Below, one piece after another: positions 1-12,130 of a stretch of 64,000 bases of DNA. Numbering within the stretch: the first letter of the stretch is position 1; every line of letters starts with the position of its first letter. The notes beneath the pieces were generated by a model that ran no database searches, was not told where the DNA came from, and saw only the letters and a list, made by a program, of their open reading frames with translations. Source of the stretch: Setophaga petechia (Eukaryota; Chordata; Aves; Passeriformes; Parulidae); the NCBI GenBank assembly GCA_024362935.1, contig JANCRA010000011.1:6999501-7063500 (forward strand), given 5' to 3'. Made by a program: the position numbers and the translations under genes.

Positions 1-2084
1 TACAGTTTTTAAAATGTATCCTTACTGATAGCTTGGGAGAAGCTTGTGTCAATGTATATCCTGTAAATTATAAAAATCATGTCATTTTACAAAAAAAAGG
101 TATTCCCAAATTAGCACAATGTCTTTGATAATTTTCTTTATTGTATCAACATGAGTATAATAAAAGTTATTCTCAGGTCTATTCTTATTATATGAAAGCA
201 ATTTATATTTTTTTGCATTTTAACAATGACAGAATGAGGGCTTTATCACATATTACTCAGTTTGAAAAAAAACAACAAATGAAGTCTATTTGTTTACTGT
301 CCCCTGCCCTATTCCTAGGGCCCCATATTCTTGTTATTAATTTGTTTTAACCTCCAAATAAAACCTGTTTATTTGAAATGGTGCCTGTTCAGGTTAACAC
401 TCATAATGTGCTAGGGAATTGTTTGGAAAAATATTGGTTGAGGAAGACCAAAACCATGCCATGGATTTTTCTTAGTTTTTAGCAGTATGGACAATTAAGT
501 CCAACACACAATAAAGTTTCCTAGTGTTGTTGAATTTATTAGTATAGATATAGCCAGAAAGTACCTTTTTTAACACATTGTGCTGCCATCCTCCTTAGAT
601 GCTTTGGAACAAGTGATTTCATGTGTCTAATCTTTCAAGAAAATGTCAATGATATCATGTTAATGGAAATTACTCAAGAGTTGACTAATAATTTAATATT
701 CTTAATTGTTGTCAAGATTCTTTATGCTAGTATAGACAGTCTAGCATTTTTTTATTTAATTTCATACAGTGCTTCAATTAATTTTCTTCTTCATATCTTG
801 ATGCTAAGGAATTATTATATTTTACCTCCTTTCCACACTCTCACCTTGCAGGTAAGTTAATACTGTCCTGGTCAGGTTGGGGAGACCTTCTAGATTTCAC
901 AGCTGCTTCTTCTTGTTGAAAGTGGTCCAAAAATACTAGTCTTTCTTTTTATCCAGCAGTTCATTCCTAGAATCATCTTATTACTCTTTTTGGTTATTCA
1001 GAAAAATCTTGAAATTCGCTGCTCATTCCTTCTTCTTCACAATCCTTCAGAACTATCTGATTCCCAAAAAGTAAAAGAACCTTTATGCTGCCTATTTATT
1101 ATTTAAGAATTTTTTTCTTTTTTTTCCTCACAGAACTGTCTCTTCTTTCAACTGTTTAGATGATCTCCATGAGCATGTATTATAGTAATGGATTTGGCTA
1201 CAAGTAGATTTTCAGTTGACCACAAAGATTTGAAATATAGATTTTGCAGTTTTCCTTTACAAATTTCATTGATATTTAAGTACTTTTTAACCTTGATTCC
1301 AAAATCAATGTTTCTTTAAGGTAAAGAAACTTTTTTAAAAGGAAACCATGTCCCTGCAGTCAGAATAAGCTTTTTGAGCTCCGAAAACAGCATTTTGAAA
1401 TGAGCACAGTGTACATTATTAAATATGTAGAATTTTAAATTTTAATTGAAGAGATTAGGTATTATTGCATAAAGATTCCATCGTTCTTCATAGCAAACAT
1501 CAACACTGTGTTACTTTTTTAATAATATAAAAAAAATTTCTGGAGTTCATATGTCTTCCCTTCGGATGGTCATTAACATTCCAAGTAATTTAGGGGAACT
1601 TACTCCATAGTACAGTGCCCTATAGCAAACCCCATAGCAGACCTCATCCTTCCTGAAGAAAGGACAATTGTACACAAGGAAAAGCAAGAGGAATTAAAAA
1701 CAATTCTCAGCCATTTTATAAAAAGAAAATTCACTTGAAGACGTTTATGGAATATATGAGTTGGGTTTGAAGCTACAAAACTTGGCTCTGTGAGACACAG
1801 TATTGAAATCAGTACTGGTGGCAAAATACACCCAAGAAGCTGGATAAATTTGCAGGTGGTTAATCCCTGCTGAGTTTGTTTCTACCTCCACTGACAGTTT
1901 TTTTTAATCTGAAAGCTGCTGATGCAGCAGAGATGGGATCCCTGGAGCCCAGAGCCCCTCAGACACAGCAGGTCTATGCCCAGTTACAGTACTCCAAGCA
2001 TAAATAAGAACTTCTATGGAACTTTTAGCAGCCTCTCCAGTTGTAATCAGTATCCAATCTAATCTCTCTAAAAGCTTTTCTTAT

Positions 2085-2330
2085 TAGGGGGCATATTCAT
2101 TTAAGAGGCCATCATTAAAAAGAGAAATAGGGGGAACAATTATTGTCTGGCATATGAGATCCCTTGTGGATAGCAAGACCATTAGCAAAACAATTTGGGG
2201 GCATTAAGCTAAACACTGAGTGCTGTCACAGCAATGCTTTTCACTAGCAATCTTCATACAATTTCATCAGCAGTAATATTAATGTCTGGGTTTTTTCTTC
2301 TGCTCTGTTAAAAATATGTCAAGTATGCAA
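2085..2330. other. Candidate conserved non-coding element
   Basis: This block lacks the poly-A/T runs of its surroundings. It has balanced composition with motif-dense text, for example AACAATTATTGT (SOX-type ACAAT half-sites facing each other), CATTAGC and TAATATTAATG (homeodomain-type cores). No repeat family is recognised. The call rests on texture only; conservation cannot be seen from one genome. Confidence 0.2.
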
Positions 2331-3659
2331 TGAACAAATTTTCCTTGTATTTAAAAAAAGACTCTTTTATGTAAACAGTGAAACGAGTATGCATGTTATA
2401 ACAGCCTAACCGAAATACCAACAAAAATGAAGTAGTAATAAGAGATTTCACCAGCAAATGAGTGTGTAATAAATAGGAAAGAAATGTATAACAGGAAGAA
2501 TTCTGTAGAAGAGACAGGAAGAGATAAAAGGATAGGCCACATCAGATATATCTGGCAACTACAAGCCATCATTTAAAGTCAACTTAGGTTTTTAAATACC
2601 ATTTGGAGTCATCTGAGAATGAGTAGTCAATTATGCTATTTATAGGGAAAGACTGTGGCAGCTCAGATATCACTGCCTTACTGTCGCCCAGTATGATGTT
2701 GTCTTCTCAGTAGCGACCACACACTCAGGCATCTTAGTGGTCAGGACTAAACCAGAGCTTACATCAAGACATCCATGGTTTTGCTCCATTTTTGAAATCC
2801 AGGACTCCTGCAGGATCTTTCTTACCTGGTTTCTCACAAGATACCCAGAATGACCTCTGCTCTTCCATATTTTGCCAAAGTCTTCTCTATTAATTTAGGT
2901 TTCTTTTTTATTAGAAGAGAGGGGAAGTGGAGCAGAGTAAAAGAGACAGAGAGGGACAAAAAGCTTCTCTGATGTAACCAGCCACAGAACAGCCAATTAA
3001 AAGGAAGTTTCTTTGTCAATTTTAAATGCTTTAATGTTCTACTAAAAGATTTTCCTAGCTTCTATGTTTATTGCACATAGAGCTATCTAAATATCAGTAT
3101 TTCCACGGGGAAGAACCAAAGTACTATTCATCTTTTACTCCTGATCAGGAAATCTTGCAGTATTTTCCATCATCCGTCTCTAATATGCTGTTTAACAAAT
3201 AAAATAAATAGTCGGAATCATCAGCCTCCTCATTAGATATAGCAAAGCTTTCCTGATGTCCATAAGCTTGAGATGACAAAAATAAAACCAGCCTAAGCAG
3301 GGGTGAGACAGAAAAAAAAATATACAAATCTCTTTGCAATGTATGACTAAAATATGAGACAAAAATTTCTCACATATAAACTGTGCTTTTAAGAAAATGA
3401 ATGAAGAAACCATTAAGACTGCTGAAGAAGTCTAAACTTTAATTTCTCCTAGAAGTTTTCTATTGTCAAACAGTATGGTTTCAAGGTAAAAAGACAGTAA
3501 TACTGTCATGTAAAAACCTCCTTTACCTCTGAAAGACTAATCTGACCAGCCTAGTTTTTAATACCAGGTATAGCAGGTAAAGGAGATCCCAAAACTTTAC
3601 CAAATAAAACAGCATATCAAGAAAAAATGAAAAGACTTATTTAGATGTCTAAGTCTCCC

Positions 3660-3690
3660 AGACATTCTTTCTTTCTAGAAAGGAATGTCT
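3660..3690. repeat. Inverted repeat (8-bp outer arms plus CTTTCTAGAAAG core)
   Basis: AGACATTC at the left pairs perfectly with GAATGTCT at the right. The interior holds the self-complementary 12-mer CTTTCTAGAAAG, offset by a 3-nt TTT bulge. The whole can fold as a 31-nt hairpin or a small cruciform. No function is implied. Confidence 0.6.
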
Positions 3691-6600
3691 GTTCTATATA
3701 GTGCAATTTATCTAGATATTAACATGCATGATTTCTTCAATGTTTGTCATACTCTATTTTTAGGCTTTTTATATACATGCTTTGGGGCAGATTGAGAGAT
3801 ATACTTTTTGTTCACCTCTTTTTCCCTTCAGAGTCAGCACATGGAGCTGTTTACAGTAAAAAGGAATTATGTTTCAAGATCATGAGCTTAGTATGCGGTT
3901 TCTGTCAGTGCCACTTACAAATGTCACGATTACAAGAGATATAAAAACATACAAAGTTTGAGACTAGTGTTTTTCTGTGCAGACCCTGTACTTAACTAAT
4001 AAATTTCATGGCTTGATCTCACTTGCCCTCACAAAAAAGACTTTTAGTTGCTTGCAAAAAGTAATACAGAAATAGTCAGTCTTTTGACTTTCTTTTTCTT
4101 TTTTATTTTTACACTTTATTTTTTAACATTGTAATCTTTATATAGAGAGAGGTAGAGCAGAGGTAGTGAAGGAGAGGTGGTAGACTGATGGGAAACCAAT
4201 TCTGGTTTCCTGTTTTTTAGCACTGGCTTTAATTAAAGGTGTGGGGTTGCAGTATTTTAATTTTGTTCCCTGGAGGAGTTACCTAAGCAATTCTCAACCC
4301 ATTGAGAACAACTCTGCAATACCAGACAGCCCCAGGACATTGCCAGAGAGTACTGCTGTACTTAGGAGGCTGCATTACTCACAGATATTCATAAATAACC
4401 ATTCAAGTTTTTTCAGGTACCAGGACACCATGTGTTTCACAAGGGCATGTATTAAACATATTTACTGTCTGCCTTATGAATGTCTAAATCAGGTGTGATT
4501 CAGCTGAACTTCTCAACTTGTTTGTGTTAGGACATATTTTGTCCGTGTCCTGACTACACATCAGGATAAGGTCAGGGTACAAATTTTTCTTCAGTGTGCC
4601 TTGATCTTCACTGGAACAAACTCAACCACCAAAACAGGAAGAATGGGAAAACTGTGCCTCCAGTAACCTGGCACCCAAGGGAATAGGGCAGTAGGCTGGA
4701 CTTGCATAGCTCACCAGTTCTGTAGTTTTAGGCAAACCCAAAAAGGTGAAAACGGTGCCTAAAAGTCAGCTTTATTCTGAAAGCCATGAGAAGAAAGAAC
4801 AGAAAATTTAATTTTCTTCCTAAATTTCACTGGTTAGTATCTTAGATAACACATGCCATACTTCAAAGTAGTCAACAAGGAAAAGTAATAGAAGCACATG
4901 CAAAAAGAAATCAACAGGAACTAGATTTTAAGTTGAATATCAGAAAAGAGTCAGTACGATTGCTAATAGAATGAATAATTTGTTTTTCTGCATGAGGGTT
5001 TGGGAAATTTTTCTTAGTCAATTCATACTTTGTCGAACAGAGCTTTGGCAAAGATTGTGTGTCAGCAAAACCAGAAAAAAATCCTTCCCCAAATATCTAT
5101 CAAATGCAAAATAAACAAAGAGAAGCCATCAATCCTCCTTACAATTGGGAAACTTGAGCAGGCAAAACTGTGTAGTAGAAAAAACATTTTACTTATCTAC
5201 TTTGTCATATAAGTGGCATCTGTACCTTAGATAGCTTGGGAGGATGTTGATTTCCAAAATAACTGCATTTAATGAAGGTACAAAAATTAACGAGTTTGTT
5301 TGCACTTTTAGTAGAACGCAAGCAGTTTAGAAGGTTTATTCTGCTTCATAATGATTAATTCAGTGCTCTGAGGGAGGTTTTAAACAGTTTAAATGTAATG
5401 CTTTCAATAGATGCATTTCCCCAAGGAAGACACTATGTCTCTATGTGCCTGTTGAAGTGTTCTCACCTTAAAGTTAGGTGAGGGCTCTTTCACTCCTCAC
5501 CCAGATCCCACCTAACCTATTCCCAACGCAGCTGGGAATCAGAGGTCATTCAGACAAAAGCTCTCTACAAACTCTTTTTTCTGAAACTTGCTGGTTGTTT
5601 TTATAGACTTTTTGGGTTACTGGCTCATGTTTGTTCTGTGATTTATACCTGGAGTTGCCTGTTAGAGTTTTGAATTTCAACAATCATGTTTGCCCTGCTG
5701 TTCAGATAACTACCTCATCTTACCCTCATTTTACAGCAATCAGGATTCCCTGACATCTCAAAACCAGCCAGACTTTTAGGAAATAAACCTGAAACTTTAT
5801 TTGATCTTAGCTTCAAGTGCAGAAAAACATGAGGATGCCAACCCCCACTATAAAGCTAGAGGACAGCAAAAAAATCAACAATGTTGAAAATGTATTGCTC
5901 ACTAGTCACACGACTTTTCCATTAGTACAGGCACATGGGAAAGAATATGTAACTGAATGGTCTTAATATCTTTTGTTGATTTAGCAAATCAGTGTAGAAG
6001 ATGACAAACTGGATATTACCTCTTCTACTGTGGAGTACAGCTAATGCTGGTCATGGCTGGAGCTGCACTTGCTGAGGAGGTCTGTTAGTCGTGCCTTTAA
6101 TTTCAGGTTCTGCATGGGTAAAGTCCATCAACTCTGCAAGGCTTGGACAGTACAGATGTAAGTTTAGCGATGACCACAGCCAGCACTGCCATCAGCAATT
6201 CTAATTTTGGAGAGATCTTTCCATCTCCTCTCTTGACAGAAACACACCACAGAAAAATTCCTGCAGCTGGAATTTTGTCACTGCTATGTTGAGCAAATGA
6301 GTAGCTGATAATGGAGCCTGTTTATAGGGAACAGTTATGGATTCAAAAATTCAAGAAGTGTTATTAGAATGCTCTTTTCTTTCTGAGAACCAATCTCTTC
6401 CTCTTTGTTTCCTGCCATATACACACTAACCAACAGTATAAAAATACCTGTCCTAAGGTAGAATATTTACTCTTGGCCTTTTCAGAACATTTAAAATTTG
6501 TGTAGAAATTCTGAAGTCAACATTGAAATTAATTTTCGGGCCTTTTCTTCCTCCTCATCTTAGTGCACTGAAAGCCCTCTTGTTCCTTGCACGTGAAAAA

Positions 6601-7820
6601 TGAAACTATTCATTTTTCCCTCTGGACAAAAAAGGTAAAACAAACAACACATGTGAGCAGCAGGCTCATTTAAAAAATTGATTATTCAGTTTCTACAGTT
6701 AAGACACATAAGGCTTATCTCCAAAGCCATGAAAAAGACAATATTTTTTATAAGTGTCCAAGTAGAAAAAACATTATTTAATATCTGAAAATAAACCAGT
6801 AATTTTTCCTTTCAATGTACATTAAGCAACAGGAAAAGGTGACTTATGTGTAAGAAAATGTTCAGATTTACTAGAATGTATCCTGGATCAAAATAATTTT
6901 CACTGTCAGATTTTTTAATTATGAATACCTAATATCAGGTTTCTAAAGGCCTTTTTTGGCAGTTAAATTTGCATGGCATGATTTTCAGTAGCTGTTAAGC
7001 AATTGTAAGCTCTAACGAATTTAGAGACAACTGTTAATGATCACTGCCCCGTAGGATATCAACTAGAATATAGGATTAAGTCACTCTGCCTTAGTTCCTG
7101 ATCTGAAAACACATGATTTCTTCTCTGTCCCAGTCATCAGCATCCTCTGAGCTCACTGCTGGGGACAGGATGCACAGTACTCAGTGATAACAAACATGCC
7201 AGAACCTGGCCCTTGGGAGGTCAGGCTGATGCTTCAGCCCAAAGGAAGTTGTTGCAAACCACATACCGAGGTTACTTTTTGCAGACGTAAATCTGCTTGC
7301 TACCAGGGCAGCTGCACACATGATCCAAAACAAAATACTTCCTTCTCTTCTCCACCTAATATATGGCATTTTAGCTAAAACCAAAAGTAGGACTTAAAAC
7401 TGGAGCTGCATTTTTTGGGGATATTTGCAGATAAATCACTACATAGAATTTCATTATGTGAAAAGAGATGAGCTACACATTTTTGTGCAAGTGTTCAGTT
7501 TTATTTGCCAAGTTTCATGTTATTATGACAATGCTTATATTTCACATTCAATAAGTTTATGCTATCCAAAAATTCACCTAAATTTTTTTTTCACAGTACC
7601 ACATTTTCAGAGGGCTTTCAAAGTGTCCTTGAACCTTCTGATCTGAATCAGCTTTCTATTAACAAGTGTAAATAATAGGTAATATATCTTTACTGCTGAA
7701 AAGTTGAGCTGCTCATGAATTGTTGTGTATTCAGAGACATGAGACCTTCAATTAACAGACCTCTAATGCCCAGATGCCTAATACAGTGTACTTGGAAATC
7801 TGAAAATGTTGAGCTTGAAA

Positions 7821-7839
7821 GAAATCTCCAGGAGATTTC
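7821..7839. repeat. Short palindrome, 9-bp arms around one base
   Basis: GAAATCTCC, a single A, then GGAGATTTC. The arms are perfectly complementary with a 1-nt centre. Its length is close to the chance expectation for a 64-kb window, so it is recorded only as a structural site. Confidence 0.6.
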
Positions 7840-9636
7840 CCATCAAGAAATTATGTATTAGTTTAGTGACAACTTTAGTAGTTCACCCAAAAGTTTAATG
7901 ATTCTAATAACAAGAAAACACATATATTAAATACGGTTCCAGCCCATCAGGCTATTTGACTAAAGTTGTCTTTTACAACATTTCAAAGAAAATATTAAAA
8001 GCTAAAGCGTATCCTTAGAAAATGAGATCTGCTTAAAGTCCATCCAAATGTGGCTTCCAAGGAAGCAAGAAGAGGAAAAGTACTATAAATGAGTCATGTT
8101 AATTACAGACACAAGAAAGGTTTTGGCCACCAACATCAAAGAAAGACAGATATAAAAGGAAAAGAGAAAAATTAATTTCAGAAGCAAACACATTATTTTG
8201 GAATGAGTGAATATTTCACTCTAATGCTGATGTTTTTTACTTGGAAACTGCAGTAGGCATCAGCTTACTGGGATGTGAGCAACCAACAGAACAAGGATGA
8301 AATCAGGGTCATCACAGAAAATGTGAGGCAGAACAAGCGCAGGGCCTAAGTAGCCTTGGTCAATACAAAAATCACCTGTTCAGAAGGAGAAATTAAAAAT
8401 ATATAAATTCTAGCAAACATTGGGGAACTGAGGCCTGAGAAAGAAAACTGCTGCAGAGTACATCTAAATTACCATTTTTTTCAATAAGACCCAAATTTAC
8501 ACTATATAGGGAAGCTCTCAATCTATCCTAATAACAATTCTTTCAAGACCAGCCTTTTATGCTTTTCCACTTGTTCACACCAGGTAACATAATGGCCACT
8601 ATTTTAAGAAGTTCACTGTACTGCAACCTTTTGACCACTTCTTTGACCTTGCTTCATCTGGCATTGTTCGAGAAAAGGGGAAGAAAAAGGCTCTAGACAA
8701 TGTTTTTGAGGTCAGCCCTGAATGGTCAACTTATATTAGGGCTTTCCTGTGGCAGCCTCTAACAAATATCTCTTCCATATAAACATCCCAAATGCTTAAA
8801 GGATGTATCAGCAGCATCTATGGGTAGGACCAAACTGTATTCCCATCACAGATTAAGAAAGAAGTCACTAATTTCTGAATATAAAATGTAATCTTCAAAG
8901 ACTGGCATCAGAATCTGGAACGATTTCAGATCAGTTGTGCACCAAATATCCCTTTTATTAGGCCTCCACTGTGAAAACGCTTACGGTGTCAGTCCTTCTC
9001 ACACACATATCTCCTCCTACACAAGATTTCATTTATTTCTCCACCATTTCTCAGCAGAAAGCAAAAATTTTTCCAGGGAGAAAAAAGTCAACACAAATTG
9101 GAGCTCTGTGTAGTGGTCACTGTAATGTAAAACAGACAGCTTCCTCACATTTGCAGAACTGAGACTTCTAACACCCTTACCAATCCTGTCTCTCCTCCCC
9201 TGTCTGGAAAATTTGAACACAGACTTTTTCTAACCACTTTCCTCCAAAGGTCAGGCAACTCAAAACAGATTCATCAGCTTTCCGCTTTGATGCTGTGAGA
9301 AAGGTCTTCAGGAATCCAGGACCTGCTCCTTCAGCAGATCAGTAGAAAACAGAAACAAATAAAATTTGTCCCTTTTGGATGCTGATTTCCTGATGCCACA
9401 TCAAGGAGTCATGAGTGTTATTCACAGTTTGAAAGGACTGTCAGATTAACAGTAGTTGCTAAAGTGTTAATAAAGCAATGCACACTTTCATTGCTGAGTG
9501 CTGGTGGGTCCTAGCCATGATGGTGATTTGTACTTGCCTGGTGTAACAAAAATTATCTTCTGTTGCATGGATATGCCAAATATTTTCCCACTGACTTTTC
9601 TGTAGATATCCTTAAGTTGAGGGGCATCCTTTTTGA

Positions 9637-9644
9637 TGACGTCA
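9637..9644. promoter_or_regulatory. Perfect full CRE (TGACGTCA)
   Basis: The 8-bp consensus for CREB/ATF factors lies inside a 12-bp perfect palindrome, GATGACGTCATC (9,635-9,646). CpG-containing palindromes are rare in this CpG-poor DNA. The site is about 60 bp beyond the 3' end of a CR1 copy and inside an unremarkable 68-codon minus-strand frame. Binding is inferred from the motif only. Confidence 0.35.
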
Positions 9645-9702
9645 TCTCTGTGAATAATAAGGATGACTGATTCTGATATTTCACCTCTAAACATGATAAA
9701 TT

Positions 9703-10178
9703 ATAGAATCATAGAATATGCTGATCTGGAAGACACCCATCAGCAACACCAAGTTCAGTTCCTGGCCCAGCACAGGAGACCCCCATGTGCCTGAGAGCAC
9801 TGTTTAAATGCTTCTTGAACTCTGTCAGGTTTGGTGCCATGCCCGCTTCCCTGGGGAGTTGTTTCAGGGCCTAACCACCCTCTCGGTGAAGAACTTCTTC
9901 CTTATACCCAACCTAAACCTCCCATGACTCAGCCTCATGTCCTCAAGTCCTCAAGTCCCCAGCCTCAAGTCCTGTCACTTGCCACAAGAGATCAGTGCCT
10001 GCCCCTCCTCTTCCCCTCACAAGGGAGTTGTAGACTGCAACGAGGTGTCCCCTCAGTCTCCTCTTCTCCAGGCTGAACAGACCAAGTGACCTCAGCCGCT
10101 CATCACCCAGCTTCCCCTCAAAGCCCTTCACCATCCTCAGGGCCCTCCTTTGGACATTCCCTAATGTCTCTATAGACT
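9703..10178 (-). mobile_element. CR1 LINE fragment (3' end, 5'-truncated)
   Basis: Read on the minus strand, the element ends at about 9,703 with the avian CR1 tail ATTCTATGATTCTATAA. It extends to about 10,178, where similarity fades after text equivalent to a CR1 segment just upstream of the usual 5' truncations. The minus-strand frame 9,943-10,134 retains the C-terminal part of CR1 ORF2, for example LFSLEKRRLRG. It is 5'-truncated, as is usual for CR1, with no full reverse transcriptase and therefore no activity. A slipped CTCAAGTCC duplication is visible near 9,948-9,972. Of the six CR1 pieces in the window, this and the 58-kb copy look the youngest. Confidence 0.93.
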
Positions 10179-10436
10179 CAACTCATATTTTTTGAGATAG
10201 TTTGCCCTTTCATCTGAGATAAACATCTGGTGACACTTGCCTGTGCATCCATCATCATTAGACCAATTCACTTTGTGTTGCTGCCATGGAAGAGGGATTA
10301 TTCCTCTTCTCAAGGGATGTACCAGTGTGAACATCCTACCAGTCGCCTCTCAGTCGATTCAGGGCTTCTGACATGACTTTATTGTCCTGCTACCCAGGCT
10401 TCACTTATTGTCTTTCGCTTCCAAAGTGTACTGAAG

Positions 10437-10456
10437 TAGTACCATGTAGTACCATG
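10437..10456. repeat. 10-bp tandem duplication (TAGTACCATG x2)
   Basis: Two exact adjacent copies of TAGTACCATG. A recent slippage-type duplication is the simplest explanation. Confidence 0.85.
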
Positions 10457-10843
10457 TTTCTAATTTTAAAATTCACTGGTAAATAAATATCATTTTATAT
10501 CTATAAAATTTCTATCTACAACTCAACAGGTGAAAAAAATTTTGGAAACAAAATATTTTTGGAGACATTGAAACTAAGAAAGAAGAAGACGTGTTTCAGG
10601 AAAAAGTGAACTGAAATATTTTAAGGTGAAGTAGTTCAGATACCAAAAAAATATTGTTGAGGACATTTATTGAAATTGAGTTCTGTTTCCATATATGAAG
10701 CATTTTTAATATATCTGTATTCTTCCCTCATGCTCACTTTTTATATGATGTTTATTGGCAAGCGGAGGAACCTGGAACTAGAAAGCAATAATTATTTGAT
10801 AAGTCTGTTGTATCTGGTCATGCAGATGTTCCTTATTGACTGA

Positions 10844-10865
10844 AATGGCTATTTAAATAGCCATT
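10844..10865. repeat. 22-bp perfect palindrome
   Basis: AATGGCTATTT is followed directly by its exact reverse complement AAATAGCCATT with no spacer. The symmetry stops at the next base pair on each side. The centre TTTAAA is the DraI-type core. Such a site can extrude a cruciform or be read by a dimeric protein, but neither is shown. Confidence 0.85.
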
Positions 10866-12070
10866 CTGTGGGACAGGAGTTCCATCCAGTAATTAGAAGC
10901 CACACAGTTTAATCCTCATACTGTCTCGTGGATAAAATTTTATTGAATTTATTTACTTCTGTTTGAATCCTAGTATTCATTAAACCCTAATGGGATATCA
11001 TTCCTGTTTTTCTTTCTTTGTGATTATTACTGCCTTCTCAAGTTTGTTTAGCAGGAGCTATCATCTGGCTTTCAGGCATATTCTTCAACTTAATATGAAA
11101 ATACTTTAAAATTGAGTGGGTGCTAGAAAGAGACAGGCTGTGGAGCATTAACTATGTAAAAATACTAGGGTTCCATCTGAAATCCATTTACTCTCAAGTA
11201 GAGAAATTGCATAAGAAAGGCCTCTCGTTTATTTGCTTTTATCGTTTGATGATCAAAAAGTCTATCAACAAAAGCAGGTATTGTTAAAAAGGCTGGAAAC
11301 CTTAAACTGTATCGGGATTTTTTTCAGTTTTCCTTTTTCAGAAAAGTCATTACTGTGTCGAGTTGTGTTGTGAAATCTTGCCCGTGACATTGCTATGCAC
11401 GCATAAAATTTCCTTTTTAGATATTCAGTTCTCTTATAATAGATCTCAGTGTTAAGGTTCAGAGCAACAGTAAAACTGAAAGTGAAATCCTAGTGGAGCT
11501 ATTGTAAGTATTTTAAAAGAAATATAGAGCAATTCAAAGAACGGTTCAGTATGTTTTAAACCACAAAAATCCTTTCTAGATAGACAGCAAGATATCATAC
11601 AAAAATGCATATTGTATTTTTTATATTGAAAAATGAATCCTTTAAAATGTAGTATTTTTCTTGATTTAGAATAATTTTATACTATGAAAATGGCAAAATA
11701 TAATTTTTAATTCTGTCCGGTGCAATTAGATATTAAGTTGGGGCCTATAGGTGTATACTTTTTTCACTTTACTGCTTTAAAAATTTAGTTTGAGGTATAA
11801 TTCAAAATTGAAGGCATGATTGAAGAGACGATTCTTCTTTATAGATTTTGTTATATCAAATTAAATTTTAATCTTTGATATTTTCAAAATGTGGGAAGGC
11901 ATTTGAGTCAGACTGCATTGAGGCTGTAGACTAGTGGCAATATGTGAAACTGCATTAAAGGAAATTTAAGTTGTTTCCTTGTCCTGTCTCTATATTTAAT
12001 AAAAACCCCTAATTTTACAAGATTTTGCTAGAAAATAAATAATGCGAAAAATTAGATCAAATGTTCAAAC

Positions 12071-12130
12071 AAAACATACGTCCTTTTTATGGAGGTAAAA
12101 CATACTGCCTTTATATGGCAAAACATATAA
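12071..12130. repeat. Diverged tandem duplication, about 25-bp unit
   Basis: AAAACATACG at 12,071, AAAACATACT at 12,097 and AAAACATATA at 12,120 begin successive copies of a unit that continues with a CCTTTWTATGG-like stretch. There are two copies and the start of a third, and they have diverged, so the duplication is not recent. Confidence 0.55.

Larger units (their letters stand above)
1..9702. other. Unique AT-rich non-coding DNA
   Basis: No gene is supported here. All reading frames are short (at most 85 codons), have no recognisable domain, and lack convincing splice-site context. The stretch is AT-rich with many short A and T runs. Small items inside it are listed separately: a conserved-looking block near 2,085-2,330, a hairpin at 3,660, a short palindrome at 7,821 and a CRE-type site at 9,637. 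Frames overlapping on both strands near 7,181-7,384 and 9,029-9,220 show no coding character. Confidence 0.7.

Noticed and set aside
7181..7384. Overlapping frames of about 65 codons on both strands
   Set aside because: Mutual overlap with no domain, no splice context and no codon bias that I can see; expected by chance.
9831..10076. Plus-strand frame of 81 codons, Pro/Ser-rich
   Set aside because: Antisense to the minus-strand CR1; the Pro/Ser richness reflects the pyrimidine-rich strand of the element.
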